Under the pieces are notes generated by a model. That model saw only the letters and a list, made by a program, of their open reading frames with translations. It had not been told where the DNA came from and searched no databases. Position numbers and translations under genes: made by a program. From positions 1 to 64,000 of the forward strand of contig PQWQ01000003.1 of NCBI GenBank assembly GCA_002943765.1: a stretch of 64,000 nt of DNA, in the 5' to 3' direction. Below are positions 12,201 through 22,415 of this stretch, in pieces. Position 1 is the stretch's first letter; each line of letters starts with the position of its first letter. Source of the stretch: Psoroptes ovis (Eukaryota > Arthropoda > Arachnida > Sarcoptiformes > Psoroptidae).

Positions 12201-13470
12201 TGATGATATTAATCGGTATTTTCTTCTGATGAATTAATTTTGTTCGATCCAACAGGTTTATGGATAATAATGGAAGAAAATTTGACCAAATCCATAGCGA
12301 ATATTGATCAAAATCTTTGACCAAATAGTTTTCGACAATGATTGATTTAAATTGATCAATTTGTATTTCATTACGTGGCGTGATCACCATTGATTGATCA
12401 TTTGAATTCTTTGGATCCAAATATGTTAATACCTCAAACAATATCGTCTGAAATCGATCATCATCGTCATCATTTCTGCCATGATTAACCATAAATCTAA
12501 ACAATAAAATCAATTCTTCAAAACAAGTACAAATGAATGGTGTAAATGATGTATTGGCTGTTTGCAAGTAACAAGAATAATTGTATTCTTCATCATCAAT
12601 GCTATCATTACCGTGTAAATTATCTTTAAATCTTTCGACGTTAAAACAAAGTAAATCATACAGGAATAACCGAATATATTGCTCGAATAATTGATCAACA
12701 GTGTTGACAGTTACATCAGTCGAAAGCAGATTCAATTCATTTAAAATTTGATTTTTGAAATTCAATTTTCGCTGATCAATGCCTCGTTTAATCAAGAATA
12801 ATAATTCGGCATATGTCAACCATATTTGCAGGGTGATATGGAAATAATGATAGAAATAGCTGTCCAAGTCTGCTTTACGATGAAAACTAAATTCTTGAAA
12901 TTTCATTTCAAATTGTTTCAGCCGGCCAACAAACAACAGTGTTTTCTTCATTTCTTCCAATATGATCAATAGTTTTGAATTTTCAAAACAATCCAAACTT
13001 GTTTCATCGTGTTTCAGTAAATATGCTGAGACTAGCTTCAGAAAATTCAAACAATCAATAATTGGTTCACAATAATTCCTTAAGAAATTGTCGAAATTTT
13101 CATTTTGTGAAAAATTACAATTATCAATCGATGATAATCGTATAAGATTATAGTTTTTCTTCAAAAACGCAAACAATGGCCGTAGATGGAGATCAATGTT
13201 CAAATGTTCCAGATATGGAATTCTTACGTATTTAAAAAATACAAATGTTTGACGTTGTTTCATCATTAATTCATCGCAATAATCTTGGTCATTTTCAATC
13301 AATAATTTTCGACAAAATCCATCATCATCTTGAATATATTTAAATGCTTGAAATAATTGTTGAATGAATTGTTGATCGGATGAATTGATGTTGTTAAATT
13401 GTTCCATTAAACGAAACATTGAACAATTTTTGACATTAAATTGAGGGTCACAATGAAGGTAGTTTCGCAT
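9297..13470 (-). CDS. MMS22L: MMS22L-like replication-fork repair protein
   Basis: Partner of TONSL in stabilising and restarting stalled replication forks and loading RAD51. Three exons: 13470-10072, 10016-9457 and 9348-9297, giving 1336 residues (human MMS22L is about 1240). It is entirely alpha-helical in appearance, without catalytic motifs. The assignment rests on collinear weak matches to the human protein: FKYVRIPYLEHL, the segment FHITLQIWLTYAELLFLI, the FEQYIRLFLYDLL..ICTCFEELILLFRF pair, a WIWSNFLPLL block and a CRSSRHQFEQLL block. An upstream in-frame extension lacks an ATG, so 13470 is taken as the start. The last intron gives a C-terminus ending near NLLREFVSYYEKN. The family is fast-evolving, so confidence is moderate. 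Confidence 0.7.
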
Positions 13471-13679
13471 TTTGGTCAAAGTAATGAATGAAATGATTAA
13501 ATTAAAATAACTCTTGATAAATAAAATCAAAAACAATCAAAATTACGCGCGTCAAAATCACATGTTTGGCTATTTCAATCCAGACAAGCAAAATAGTCGC
13601 CAAAATTCAAAATTTTCAATTTTTTGAAATAAAATTTAATTTACAAAAATAATAATTTGATCACGAAATTCAAATGATT

Positions 13680-14258
13680 TCAAATCCACCAATCAATTGG
13701 CCCTAATAAATGTTGCTTAAATGTAGCCATCGTAACCATTGGTTCAATTGATTTTTGTTGATTTATCAAGTTATAACGATTAAATTGAGTTTTCAATACT
13801 TTAAATCTTGCATCTTCTTTGTTGTTGATACTGAAATAATGTTCATCGATACCGATTTTTTTGATCCAAACCCATCTTCGTCCATTATGCTCGAATTTAG
13901 AAGGGTTGGGTAAATAATTTGAATCAATCGATAAGGTTTTATAAAAATTTAAATTCATTTGAACATTTTGTGTGGTACATTCCTGAATTTTTCCAATCAT
14001 AATTTCACCTTCAATCGGAATGAAAATCAAGCACTGAAAACGACAATTAACAAATAGGTCATATTTATTCATAATCGTTGATAATATTTCATAATTTTTA
14101 ATCAATGTAACAATAACGAATAAGCCACCATCATATATCACTTTATTGTACATGTATCGATTCAATAATAATAATAATAAATCATTCATATCAACATTTT
14201 GATTAAAATAACGACATGGTATACAAATACGTTTGGTTAATTCAATTATTTGAAACAT
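13680..14258 (-). CDS. POLR3H: RNA polymerase III subunit RPC8 (Rpb7-like)
   Basis: Stalk subunit of RNA polymerase III, partner of RPC9, needed for initiation at tRNA and 5S genes. Single exon, 192 residues against about 204 in human. The N-terminal Rpb7-like domain starts MFQIIELTKRICIPC. The middle has the conserved FRCLIF-type segment (FQCLIFIPIEGEIMIGKI), followed by the S1/OB fold with W(V)W (RRWVWIKKI) and a C-terminus ending GPIDWWI, matching the usual GLLSWW end. The start is the first ATG. It sits 160 bp downstream of the STX18 stop and 209 bp upstream of the MMS22L ATG, all on the same strand. Confidence 0.92.
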   Translation of the reverse strand: MFQIIELTKRICIPCRYFNQNVDMNDLLLLLLNRYMYNKVIYDGGLFVIVTLIKNYEILSTIMNKYDLFVNCRFQCLIFIPIEGEIMIGKIQECTTQNVQMNLNFYKTLSIDSNYLPNPSKFEHNGRRWVWIKKIGIDEHYFSINNKEDARFKVLKTQFNRYNLINQQKSIEPMVTMATFKQHLLGPIDWWI

Positions 14259-14418
14259 TTTTTTTGTTAAAATCGTTTGAAGAATTTTGAAGTTTCCAAC
14301 CTCATCAAGAACTTCAAAACATCAAAAACATGTGATTCGTTCTATCGCCTATTTCGACCCAGGTGGCACCACCGAAGAGAGACTTTTAAATTCAAATTTT
14401 TCAATTTTTTCAAAGAAT

Positions 14419-15563
14419 TCAAGGATTATACCAATCTAAAAACAATATTACAAAGGCTAATGTTGTGATGAAAAACAGTATCCATACACGAAAACCGGCA
14501 TTATTACGCATTGCTTCACGCAATTGCTCGTTACCTTCACGAATCGATTCATTCGATGTGATTGTCGATATGTTCAAATTGTTTAAATCACATTGTTGCT
14601 TCAGGACATTTTCAGAGAATAATTCTTGTAATTTGGATATTTCTGTGATTTTCTTCGTTATGCTCATCACTTCTTGATTCATTGAATTCAATTGTTCATA
14701 CATTTGTTTACCTTCGAGTTGGAATTGTTTTCTCTCTTCGGGTTGTAAGGGTTCGGTGATCGTTTGAGCCGCATCATTTGTATCGTAATAATCGTTGTAC
14801 GATTTGGAATTTCTATTAGTCGAAGATATCGAAGGAATCGATCCATTTCGACCATTTTTATGGCTCGATGATTGCTTCAGATTTTTCTTGGACCCTTCGG
14901 TGAACGGTTCATCGTTGAATTTGTGATTATTTGAAGGTTTAGATTGTGCAACATTTGAGATTGTATTCTTATCAATACGGAAAAATTGTTGAGTGAAAAA
15001 TTTCCACCTTAGTCTTAGCTGTTTATTCTGGTTATGCATCTCGTTAATCGACCCTAAATATGCTTCGACCATGTTTATTGCATTCATTTCATGTTCATAT
15101 TGTTGCTTGGATGTTTTGGATTTTACTAATCGAAATATTGACTGAATCAGTGAAATTTCACAAACAAACGATTCAAAGGACTTACATTCGACACGTAATA
15201 TCCTGATGACATCGTTTCCTAATTTAATAAAATCTTGTACATCTTTATCAATTTGATCACGTTCATTATCGGTCATCTGGGATGAAATGCTAAGGATAGA
15301 GCTCCTGGAATCAAATCAGATCATCAACAAAGTGAAATTAGAACATATGATTCAATCACATACAAAATATTGGCATAATCTCTAGCGTTGGCTTTGATGT
15401 AATCACGCATACAAGTGATGGATGAAACCAATTCACGCAATTTCGATGACAATTGCCGATTTTTGTCAAGGTGTTTGCCATGATTTGAATCGTTGGAATT
15501 TTTATTGACAAAATTTTTATCAATCGAACAAACAATTTCGATAAAACGGCTTGTTATATCCAT
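14419..15563 (-). CDS. STX18: Syntaxin-18 (ER t-SNARE)
   Basis: Qa-SNARE of the ER that receives Golgi-derived COPI vesicles with SEC20, USE1 and the NRZ tether. Two exons, 15563-15364 and 15304-14419 (59-bp intron), encode 361 residues; human is 335. The N-terminus MDITSRFIEIV resembles the human MAVDITLLFRASV start. The conserved TDNERDQIDKDVQDF segment follows, then a low-complexity Ser/Asn linker (about 195-240). The SNARE motif runs from about QEVMSITKKITEISKLQELF to NESIREGNEQLREA. A tail anchor follows (VWILFFITTLAFVILFLDWY). The junction NAGFRVWILFF is nearly identical to vertebrates. Confidence 0.95.
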
Positions 15564-15770
15564 AGGTGTAAGGTCAAAAAAATTGAATTTAAAACGATCA
15601 AAATCAAATAAATCATCAAAATAAATTTTGGTTTACGTAAACATTTATGACTGGTGAGAAATTTTCCGGGAATTTTTGTTTATTTCAATTTGGGAAACTT
15701 GCCAGGAAATTTATTTTCAAATTTGAAAAAATTCAAATTTTTCAAAATTTTAAACCCTTTTTCTTTTCAA

Positions 15771-16568
15771 TTAATTCAATGAATGTCTGCGGATTTCATT
15801 ACGAAATAATTGTGTGAAGAGAAAGATGTAACTAATGTACATGAGGATACCGAATTCAACACAATAACCACCGTTATTACACGACCGGTTACCAACAATT
15901 GATTTTTCATAAAATGCCAATAAATTAACAAAGAAACCAATGAACATTTGTACGGTTTGCGATATGGTTATGATGATGGCAATCTTATGTGATATTTGAA
16001 TGCGAAAACTACGTAAAAAATAATAACCATACATCATCGTATGAACGGCAACATTCATCGTACTCATCCATCGACCAATCGATGGCAGATATGCTGATAT
16101 ATACCATGAGTAAATCAGTGTAACAATATGATGATACCAATGTATGAAACGTACGGGTTTTTTTCGTATCAATAAGAACAAAGTGTCACCAATTTCGAAT
16201 ACTTTCGATGATGAAAATAGAAAATACCAAAAATAAACACTTCGATCATGGTGATAATCCGCGTCGCAATATGTACCTTTGAAACCTTTATCGATTAATT
16301 TTTCATAAAAATCGCAGCCAAAACGATATGCTGAAAATGCTGAATACAACATCAGGGTAAAATTCCATAATTGAAGATATCTGTCACAGGTTATAGGTCT
16401 TGATATATAATTTGGCATAAATTTGATTAGTAAATAATACAAAATTGATATCGGTATCGATATTGACCAATTGGATTGAAACCATTCAGTTTCTAAAAAT
16501 TGAATGACATGGTCAAAATTCAATAACAATATGAATGCTATGATGATTAAGGTGTATATTTTGAACAT
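15771..16568 (-). CDS. Very-long-chain fatty acid elongase, ELOVL3/6-like
   Basis: ER 3-ketoacyl-CoA synthase that adds two carbons from malonyl-CoA to fatty acyl-CoA. Single exon, 265 residues, the usual length of the family. Motifs in order: KVFEIGDT (122-129), the histidine box HWYHH (143-147) and TISQTVQM with the family's Q-rich segment. Tryptophan after the first histidine (HWYHH rather than HVYHH) places it near ELOVL3/6, which act on saturated C12-C16 chains. Six to seven hydrophobic helices are visible. No KKxx end is present; the tail is NEIRRHSLN. The start is the first ATG, preceded by an AT-rich leader. Confidence 0.93.
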   Translation of the reverse strand: MFKIYTLIIIAFILLLNFDHVIQFLETEWFQSNWSISIPISILYYLLIKFMPNYISRPITCDRYLQLWNFTLMLYSAFSAYRFGCDFYEKLIDKGFKGTYCDADYHHDRSVYFWYFLFSSSKVFEIGDTLFLLIRKKPVRFIHWYHHIVTLIYSWYISAYLPSIGRWMSTMNVAVHTMMYGYYFLRSFRIQISHKIAIIITISQTVQMFIGFFVNLLAFYEKSIVGNRSCNNGGYCVEFGILMYISYIFLFTQLFRNEIRRHSLN

Positions 16569-16969
16569 TTTTTCAAATTTTGAAGGAATTCAAGGAAGAC
16601 AAGTGACAATTTCATGCCAACATTCATTGAGTCAATCAATGTTAAGTTATGACAAGTGACAAGTTATGACAAGTCAGATTTGAACCACAAATCGAATCGA
16701 TAATATTTGAAATCCACCATTTTCCTGATCATCATCATGTAATAATATAATTGAATTTAACAGAAGAAATCAAAACATTGATTCATTGATCAATGAAATG
16801 ATTGAAATCATAAATTACCGCGATTAGTCTTGAGTTTTAATTGGAATCTTTCGAAAATTAAACAAAAAAATCAATTAATTAATCGATTTAATCGATTATT
16901 GAATTGATTATGATTTACAAAAATAATTTTGGCCGATCATCATCATTCATCATTTCAAAAATCATTGAT
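16569..16969. other. Spacer between SUCLG2 and the elongase gene
   Basis: 400 bp of AT-rich DNA with no open frame. It contains a short duplication (GACAAGTTATGACAAGT near 16648-16674) upstream of the elongase start. Nothing else is seen. Confidence 0.5.
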
Positions 16970-18298
16970 TTATGATGATTTAGTATAGCCGACGACCTTT
17001 TGTGCTGCATCATCAAGGTTTTTGGCTGAAACAATATCAGGTACAGTGTTGATCAAATTTCGAGCCCGTTCAGCATTCGTACCTTCTAATCGTACGACTA
17101 GTGGAACATTTAATTGACTTTTGGCTGCAATCAAACCTTTGGCTATTGTTTCACAGTTGACAATACCACCGAATATATTCACAAGTACGGCTTTAACTTT
17201 TTTATCAGTCATAATCAGTTTGAATGCACTTTCGACACCGGCTTGATTAACCGAACCACCGACATCGAGGAAATTTGCTGGACTACCACCGTAACGATGA
17301 ATAATATCCATGGTGGCCATAGCCAGCCCGGCACCATTAACCAAACAAGCGATATTACCATCCATGGGTACAAAATTCAGATTATATTCACGAGCTAAGC
17401 GATCTCTGGGGTCTTCTTCGGCCGAATTCTCTTCCAAAATATGTTTCATCCATTCATGACGAAACATTGCATTTTCATCGAAATTCATTTTAGCATCGAA
17501 GCATATGACTTGATTTTGTTTGGTGATACCTAATGGATTGATTTCGACTTGCAAAGCGTCTAGCTTTAAAAACATACGATATAAATTCGATATTTCAGTT
17601 GCAGCATCTTCCCGTAATTGACCATCTAATCCTAAACCTTCGCCAGCTATTTTCAATGCTAATTGCCTGTCTAATTCTTTTGAATTTTCACTGATTGATA
17701 TCGGGAATTTGTGTACGGCATCCGGATTCTTTTCAGCCACTTTTTCAATATCCATACCACCTTCAGGTGATGCAACAACGATTGGTCCACCACTGGTACG
17801 ATCCAATAGAATGGCAAGATATAGCTCTTTCTGGATATCAATAGCTTCGGCAATCATAACTTTTTTGACTAAAATACCATCTTTAGTTGTTTGTGCTGTG
17901 ACCAAATAATCACCAAGCATAGCTTTGACTATGGATGGAATTTCAGCTTTATTTTTTGTAAGTTTTACACCACCTTTAAAACCAGAATTTCTAAAATGAC
18001 CTTTACCACGGCCACCGGCTAATACTTGTGCTTTTATGACATATTCGCTTGCATTGAAACCATCTTTATTACTCTCGAATATTTGATTTAATTCATTTAA
18101 ATCAGATACGATACGAAATTTTTGAATTTGCAGGCCATTCTTTTCCATCAGTTGTTTACTTTGATATTCTTGTAAACTAATATCACGTTTAGCAATACAA
18201 CAATAGATTGGACCAGCTGATTGTAATAAATTTTTATTATTAAAAATTAATGATGACAGTAATTTACCACCATTTGTAATGGATTTTTGTAACAGCAT
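16970..18298 (-). CDS. SUCLG2: Succinate-CoA ligase beta subunit, GDP-forming type, mitochondrial
   Basis: TCA-cycle enzyme subunit converting succinyl-CoA to succinate with GTP formation, acting with the alpha subunit SUCLG1. Intronless, 442 residues. Residues 1 to about 38 form a basic targeting presequence ending near AKRDIS. The ATP-grasp domain begins LQEYQSKQLM and has GGRGKG (95-100), the metal-binding EINPLG segment and FDAKMNFD. The ligase domain has DGNIACLVNGAGLAMATMD and NIFGGIVNCETIAKG. The INIFGGIVNC and LVVRLEGTN versions are closer to the GDP-forming (SUCLG2) paralogue than to the ADP-forming SUCLA2. Nucleotide preference itself is inferred. Confidence 0.93.
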   Translation of the reverse strand: MLLQKSITNGGKLLSSLIFNNKNLLQSAGPIYCCIAKRDISLQEYQSKQLMEKNGLQIQKFRIVSDLNELNQIFESNKDGFNASEYVIKAQVLAGGRGKGHFRNSGFKGGVKLTKNKAEIPSIVKAMLGDYLVTAQTTKDGILVKKVMIAEAIDIQKELYLAILLDRTSGGPIVVASPEGGMDIEKVAEKNPDAVHKFPISISENSKELDRQLALKIAGEGLGLDGQLREDAATEISNLYRMFLKLDALQVEINPLGITKQNQVICFDAKMNFDENAMFRHEWMKHILEENSAEEDPRDRLAREYNLNFVPMDGNIACLVNGAGLAMATMDIIHRYGGSPANFLDVGGSVNQAGVESAFKLIMTDKKVKAVLVNIFGGIVNCETIAKGLIAAKSQLNVPLVVRLEGTNAERARNLINTVPDIVSAKNLDDAAQKVVGYTKSS

Positions 18299-19594
18299 CT
18301 TAATTGAGTTGTTGAATTCGATCTAATTTCACTACAAAATTAATTTAATTGACTCAATTTACTTCAGAGTTGATCACCGATTGATTTGTTTTCAACTCAA
18401 GTTATGCATAAACTCATTGAGTTATTGATTTTGATCAAGTCTTGTAGCTAAAACAAGGTTATCACTGGTTGTTAGCTGGTCGATAAGATCAATATTTCTT
18501 AGAATGAATCAATATTTATCAAGTTTTGCTAATCAACAATTAAACTAATCAATAAAACATATGTGTGTGTGTGTTGTTAAATTGAGAAAGCACATTAGGA
18601 CCTAAAATTGTTGTGAAAATAAATAAATAATCAATAAAATTTCGATTTAAATTTCAATTCACCATTGATAGATGGTGTACAAGCCTTACAGGCTATAGGC
18701 TTTGAATGCTATTCAATTCAATGTAATTCAATATAATTGACAAATATGATTATCATCGAATGATGTCATCAAAATCGTCATCAATTTTTATTTGTTGTTC
18801 AATGTAAAGGTACTTCGAATAACTTGCCTTGCTTAATTTGATATATGATATTGTAAATCGTAAATTGTAAATTTCATTGAATTATACATTAAACGTTGTC
18901 AGTCCGAAAAGTTCATTCGGCTTAATCGAATAGAGTTGCTAATGAAAATCGGCCAAAACTTTTCGGACAACCTTATACATTTATCGGCAGTAAATTGAGC
19001 ATTGAATATATTATTACACTTCTACACTATCATTTTCTTGATTATATAAAAAGTGTCACATTGCTCAAGATATATTTATAGTTAATTGTATCATTATTAT
19101 CATTTGGCTTTGTTTATTCTATTGATTCCACAAATAGCTCGCATACAGATCATTGTGTAACCATTGTTATTATTGATTCATCATCATTTTTTGGCTTCAA
19201 ATTTTCATTTAAAACCATTTTTACACTGTACATCGATCGATCAAATTAATCAAATTAATCAAAATCAACCACGAAAAATGTATCTTCGCCATCTTATTCA
19301 TCGAAAATCAACCATTTCATATACATATACTGTTGTTTGACAGTACATTTTTAAAATTAATTAAAGAATTCAATTAATTAATTAATTCAAATTCAAAGTT
19401 TTAGAATTTGAAAGTCATTTCATATGAAATCATTCGAATAAAATTCACAGTATTCAACTCAATTTAATTGTATTCGTAAAGCCGATTAATCCGATTAATC
19501 CATAGCTCTGTATTAAACCATTCAACACCTTCGAAGAACGTTCGATCGACCCTTCAAAATCCAACGATTTCGACGCTACAATCCGCTTAAAGCT
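18299..19594. promoter_or_regulatory. Shared 1.3-kb upstream region of SUCLG2 and ADPRM
   Basis: Divergent intergenic region between two gene starts. It holds a mini-MITE (18895-18974) and a short (TG)n run near 18563-18573. No named promoter element is clear. Confidence 0.4.
18895..18974 (+). mobile_element. Mariner-type mini-MITE, copy 2
   Basis: Ends GTTGTC..CCGAAAAGTTCATTCGG and CGGCCAAAACTTTTCGGACAAC with the internal block TTAATCGAATAGAGTTGCT typical of the asymmetric subfamily. The left end has a small insertion (GTTGTCAGTCCG instead of GTTGTCCG). About 80 bp, non-coding. Confidence 0.85.
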
Positions 19595-20845
19595 ATGGAA
19601 AATTGTATGTTGCACGATGGAAATAAGGTTGAAACCTTGTCAAATAACGATAATCATCGATCATTATTGAGGTTTGGTGTCGTAGCCGATGTACAATATG
19701 CTGATAATGATGATAAAAAAGCATGGTATAACCCGCTGAAAACTCGGTACTATCGTAATTCGCTGAAACAGGTGCAAAAAGCATTTCGATATTGGGAATC
19801 ATTTGGACTACGATCATCAAAGGCTATAGATAATGATACTGCTACCGAAAACGAACGACCAATTGAATTCATATTACAACTTGGTGACATAATTGATGCA
19901 TTATCGAAATCAATTTGTAGCCATTCGGCTATCGATCGAACACTTGGATGTTTTTTGAATAATTCAAAAATGCCAACATTTCATATGGTCGGTAATCATG
20001 AATTGTATAATTTCAACCGTGATGAACTTCATAGTTTATTCAATAAATATCTATTCTATCATAATGTTCATGAACATTTGAATATCGATCATCCACATAA
20101 TGAACAATCGAAAACATTACTGTATTATTGTTTTCGACCATGTCCTGGTATTAAATTTATATCATTAGATACTTACGATATAAGTGTGCTAGGTTATGAT
20201 GATAGTCATCCAAATTATCGAATAGCAGCCAAAATATTACAATCACACCATCATTGTATTGATTTGAATGTATGGGATACTGATACACACTTGATTGGAC
20301 CGGATAAAAGATTTCAATCATCAAATGGTGCCATAAGTGATGAACAACTGAAATGGCTCGATGAGCAATTGACTGAATCTGATTTATTAAATGAAATGGT
20401 CATCGTATTTGGTCATGTTGGACTACATCCCCGATCATGTGGTTGGGAATCATTGTTATGGAATTATGATCAAGTTATTGATTGCTTCAACAGCCATGAT
20501 TGTGTTGTTGCTTATTTTAATGGTCATGCACATAATAGTGGTTATACATCGGACAATAATGTACATTATATCGTATTGCATGGCATCATAGAAACACCAC
20601 CAGAAATGGATGCATTCACTACGGTTACCATTCACAATGATCATATGTTGATCGATGGTATGGGTGTTGAACAGAGGATTCGTATCGATTATCATAAAAC
20701 GTTTGCATTCGATGTCAATGATAATGATGATAATAACAATAGAAGATCATCATTGACCAATTCGATCGCAATCGATGATCATCATCATACAGAAATGATG
20801 GATATATCGTCGGCCGTACCGAATACAATTAAAATTAAAGTTTAA
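19595..20845 (+). CDS. ADPRM: Manganese-dependent ADP-ribose/CDP-alcohol diphosphatase
   Basis: Calcineurin-like metallophosphoesterase that hydrolyses ADP-ribose and CDP-choline type substrates. Single exon, 416 residues; human is about 340, the excess being N- and C-terminal tails. Metal-ligand motifs in order: DVQYAD (32-37), LGDIID (GD 97-98), GNHE (133-136), a FGHVGLHP histidine and FNGHAHNSGY. The family-specific HGIIETPPEMDAF stretch follows, matching the vertebrate GVIETPP. The tail after about residue 370 is Asp/Asn/His low complexity. It converges on the unrecognised membrane-anchored gene, whose stop is 130 bp away. Confidence 0.93.
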   Translation: MENCMLHDGNKVETLSNNDNHRSLLRFGVVADVQYADNDDKKAWYNPLKTRYYRNSLKQVQKAFRYWESFGLRSSKAIDNDTATENERPIEFILQLGDIIDALSKSICSHSAIDRTLGCFLNNSKMPTFHMVGNHELYNFNRDELHSLFNKYLFYHNVHEHLNIDHPHNEQSKTLLYYCFRPCPGIKFISLDTYDISVLGYDDSHPNYRIAAKILQSHHHCIDLNVWDTDTHLIGPDKRFQSSNGAISDEQLKWLDEQLTESDLLNEMVIVFGHVGLHPRSCGWESLLWNYDQVIDCFNSHDCVVAYFNGHAHNSGYTSDNNVHYIVLHGIIETPPEMDAFTTVTIHNDHMLIDGMGVEQRIRIDYHKTFAFDVNDNDDNNNRRSSLTNSIAIDDHHHTEMMDISSAVPNTIKIKV

Positions 20846-20975
20846 GGGCTATAGTTATTTATTTCACAATTTTCTTTTGTTATTTATTTATATGAATCAA
20901 TATATATAAGGTTATAACTAATTGATTTTAGGCTTTTTTCAATGTTTTTTCTAATTATTCAAATGGTTTAAAATA

Positions 20976-21627
20976 TCAATAATCTTCATTCGAATCGATA
21001 TTTTGTTTTTTACGATGTCTGATCATTGATGATAACCAATTTAAATAAAATGGTAATTTTGAACGATTTTTCTTCACTTGTTTTTGATTATTTCTAGTGG
21101 TTTCATGAGGTGATTGGTCTTGATCATGGTCATAAAGATGATGATGATTATAAGGTCTTTGACGTCGATTTCGATTTACTTTTACTTTATTTCTTCTTGA
21201 ATGATCAGGGTCATAATTTTTATTATTCGATTTCAATGAACGATATTCAAGACCACCATAATTTTGACCACCATAGCTACCACTGGTCGATTTATTGAAA
21301 AAATAAATGATTAAGGGTCATTTAATTTGACAGAAAAAAACTATAAACTTACTATTGTGGCATAGGAGGTGGCGGTGGCGGCGCTGGTTGCCCTTTTGAA
21401 TAAGCTTTTTGATTTCCATACTCACTGCCGATCAGGAAGCCGACTAAAAAGCCTTCGAGGAATTTTTTCTTCCGTACGAGCTTAAACACTGAGCACTCAA
21501 TTTGATTGTGATTAAGATAAAATGTTGAAATAAGCAACAAAATAACGATGATTAACCATTGTTGATTACCAACATTGTTGTTGTTGATTTGATTCGAATT
21601 TGATCGTATAAATTTTAAGGCCAACAT
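20976..21627 (-). CDS. Unrecognised membrane-anchored or secreted protein, basic tail
   Basis: I do not recognise a family. Two exons, 21627-21353 and 21282-20976 (70-bp intron, consensus GTAAGT donor), encode 193 residues. Near residues 24-38 there is one hydrophobic segment (LIIVILLLISTFYL) after an Asn-rich start, consistent with a signal anchor or uncleaved signal peptide. Next comes a short second apolar stretch, FLEGFLVGFLIGSEYGN, then a proline run (PPPPPPPMPQ). A Gly/Tyr segment (YGSYGGQNYGGLEY) follows. The C-terminal 90 residues are very basic and His/Asp/Arg-rich, ending NIDSNEDY. The splice joins the proline and Gly/Tyr segments in frame, supporting reality. Function unknown. Confidence 0.6.
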
Positions 21628-22415
21628 TTTTTACTAGGGTTATACCCTTTGACACACATATAAATAAATAAACGTTGATTTGAAAAATTGATGGGTTCAA
21701 TTTTGAAAAAAAAAAATTGAATTCACTTTTTAAAAAACAAAATTTTCACAACGATCATGAGGTTTATACCTTTCGATTATCTTTAATTTGAAATTTTCAA
21801 ATCATTTGAAATGAGATTTTCTTTAAATTAGATCGATTTTTCAATTTCATCGCTTGATTGGACGACATAAATTTTTGATCACTGTTTTTATTATCGTCAT
21901 TAGTGTTATTGTTCATTATTAAAATTTGAAATAATAAAAATTTTGAAAAAAAACTAGTTGTGTTCAATTGTTTTTTATTGAACAATATTTACACACGATT
22001 TCAAGTTTGAATTCGGAATTTTAAAATTAATTTTCGTAGTTTTGCAATTTAATTTCGTAATTTCACTGGCTTGAAATTGTATTCAAAACTACGAAAATCA
22101 ATTTGAAAATTACGAAATCCAATTTCAAAACTCTGAATTAAAACTTGAAACACTGTATTATTTTTACTGCAAAATATTAATTATCACAATTGAATTGTAT
22201 TGAATTGAATTGAATTGACTTGAATTCGAATCGAATTCAATTCGAATAAAATTTCCAAGTAAATATAAAAGGTCTATAAATAGAGAAAAATTTATAATTG
22301 TATGGGTGATGACTTATCGAACCATTCATTACTCTATCATTTAATACCATTTCTATCATCGAAATTTGCCATTTCAAAATACATTTCAACTCTTCCATCA
22401 TTGATCATTAATTAA
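21628..22415. other. Spacer with long inverted repeat
   Basis: No gene is supported. It contains the 152-bp inverted repeat at 21999-22150 and a run of GAATT-type simple repeats (about 22187-22250). Confidence 0.5.
21999..22150. mobile_element. MITE-like imperfect inverted repeat, about 65-bp arms
   Basis: The left arm starts TTTCAAGTTT and contains TTTTCGTAGTTTTG and TTTCGTAATTT. The right arm is its imperfect reverse complement (CAAAACTACGAAAA, AAATTACGAAAT, ending AAACTTGAAA). Each arm itself holds two related TTTCGTA(G/A)TTT modules. The spacer is about 20 bp. There is no coding potential. The ends do not match the mariner, hAT or piggyBac termini seen elsewhere in the window. Confidence 0.7.

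Noticed and set aside
13471..13536. N-terminal extension of MMS22L with a hydrophobic MFLILFIKSYF-like start
   Set aside because: The first codon is TTG and the sequence is AT-rich leader; the true ATG at 13470 is preferred.
5788..14359. CCTATTTCGACCC shared by the upstream regions of NDUFB8 (about 5790) and POLR3H (about 14348)
   Set aside because: A 13-mer match between two places in 64 kb of biased sequence is expected by chance, and orientations relative to the genes differ.
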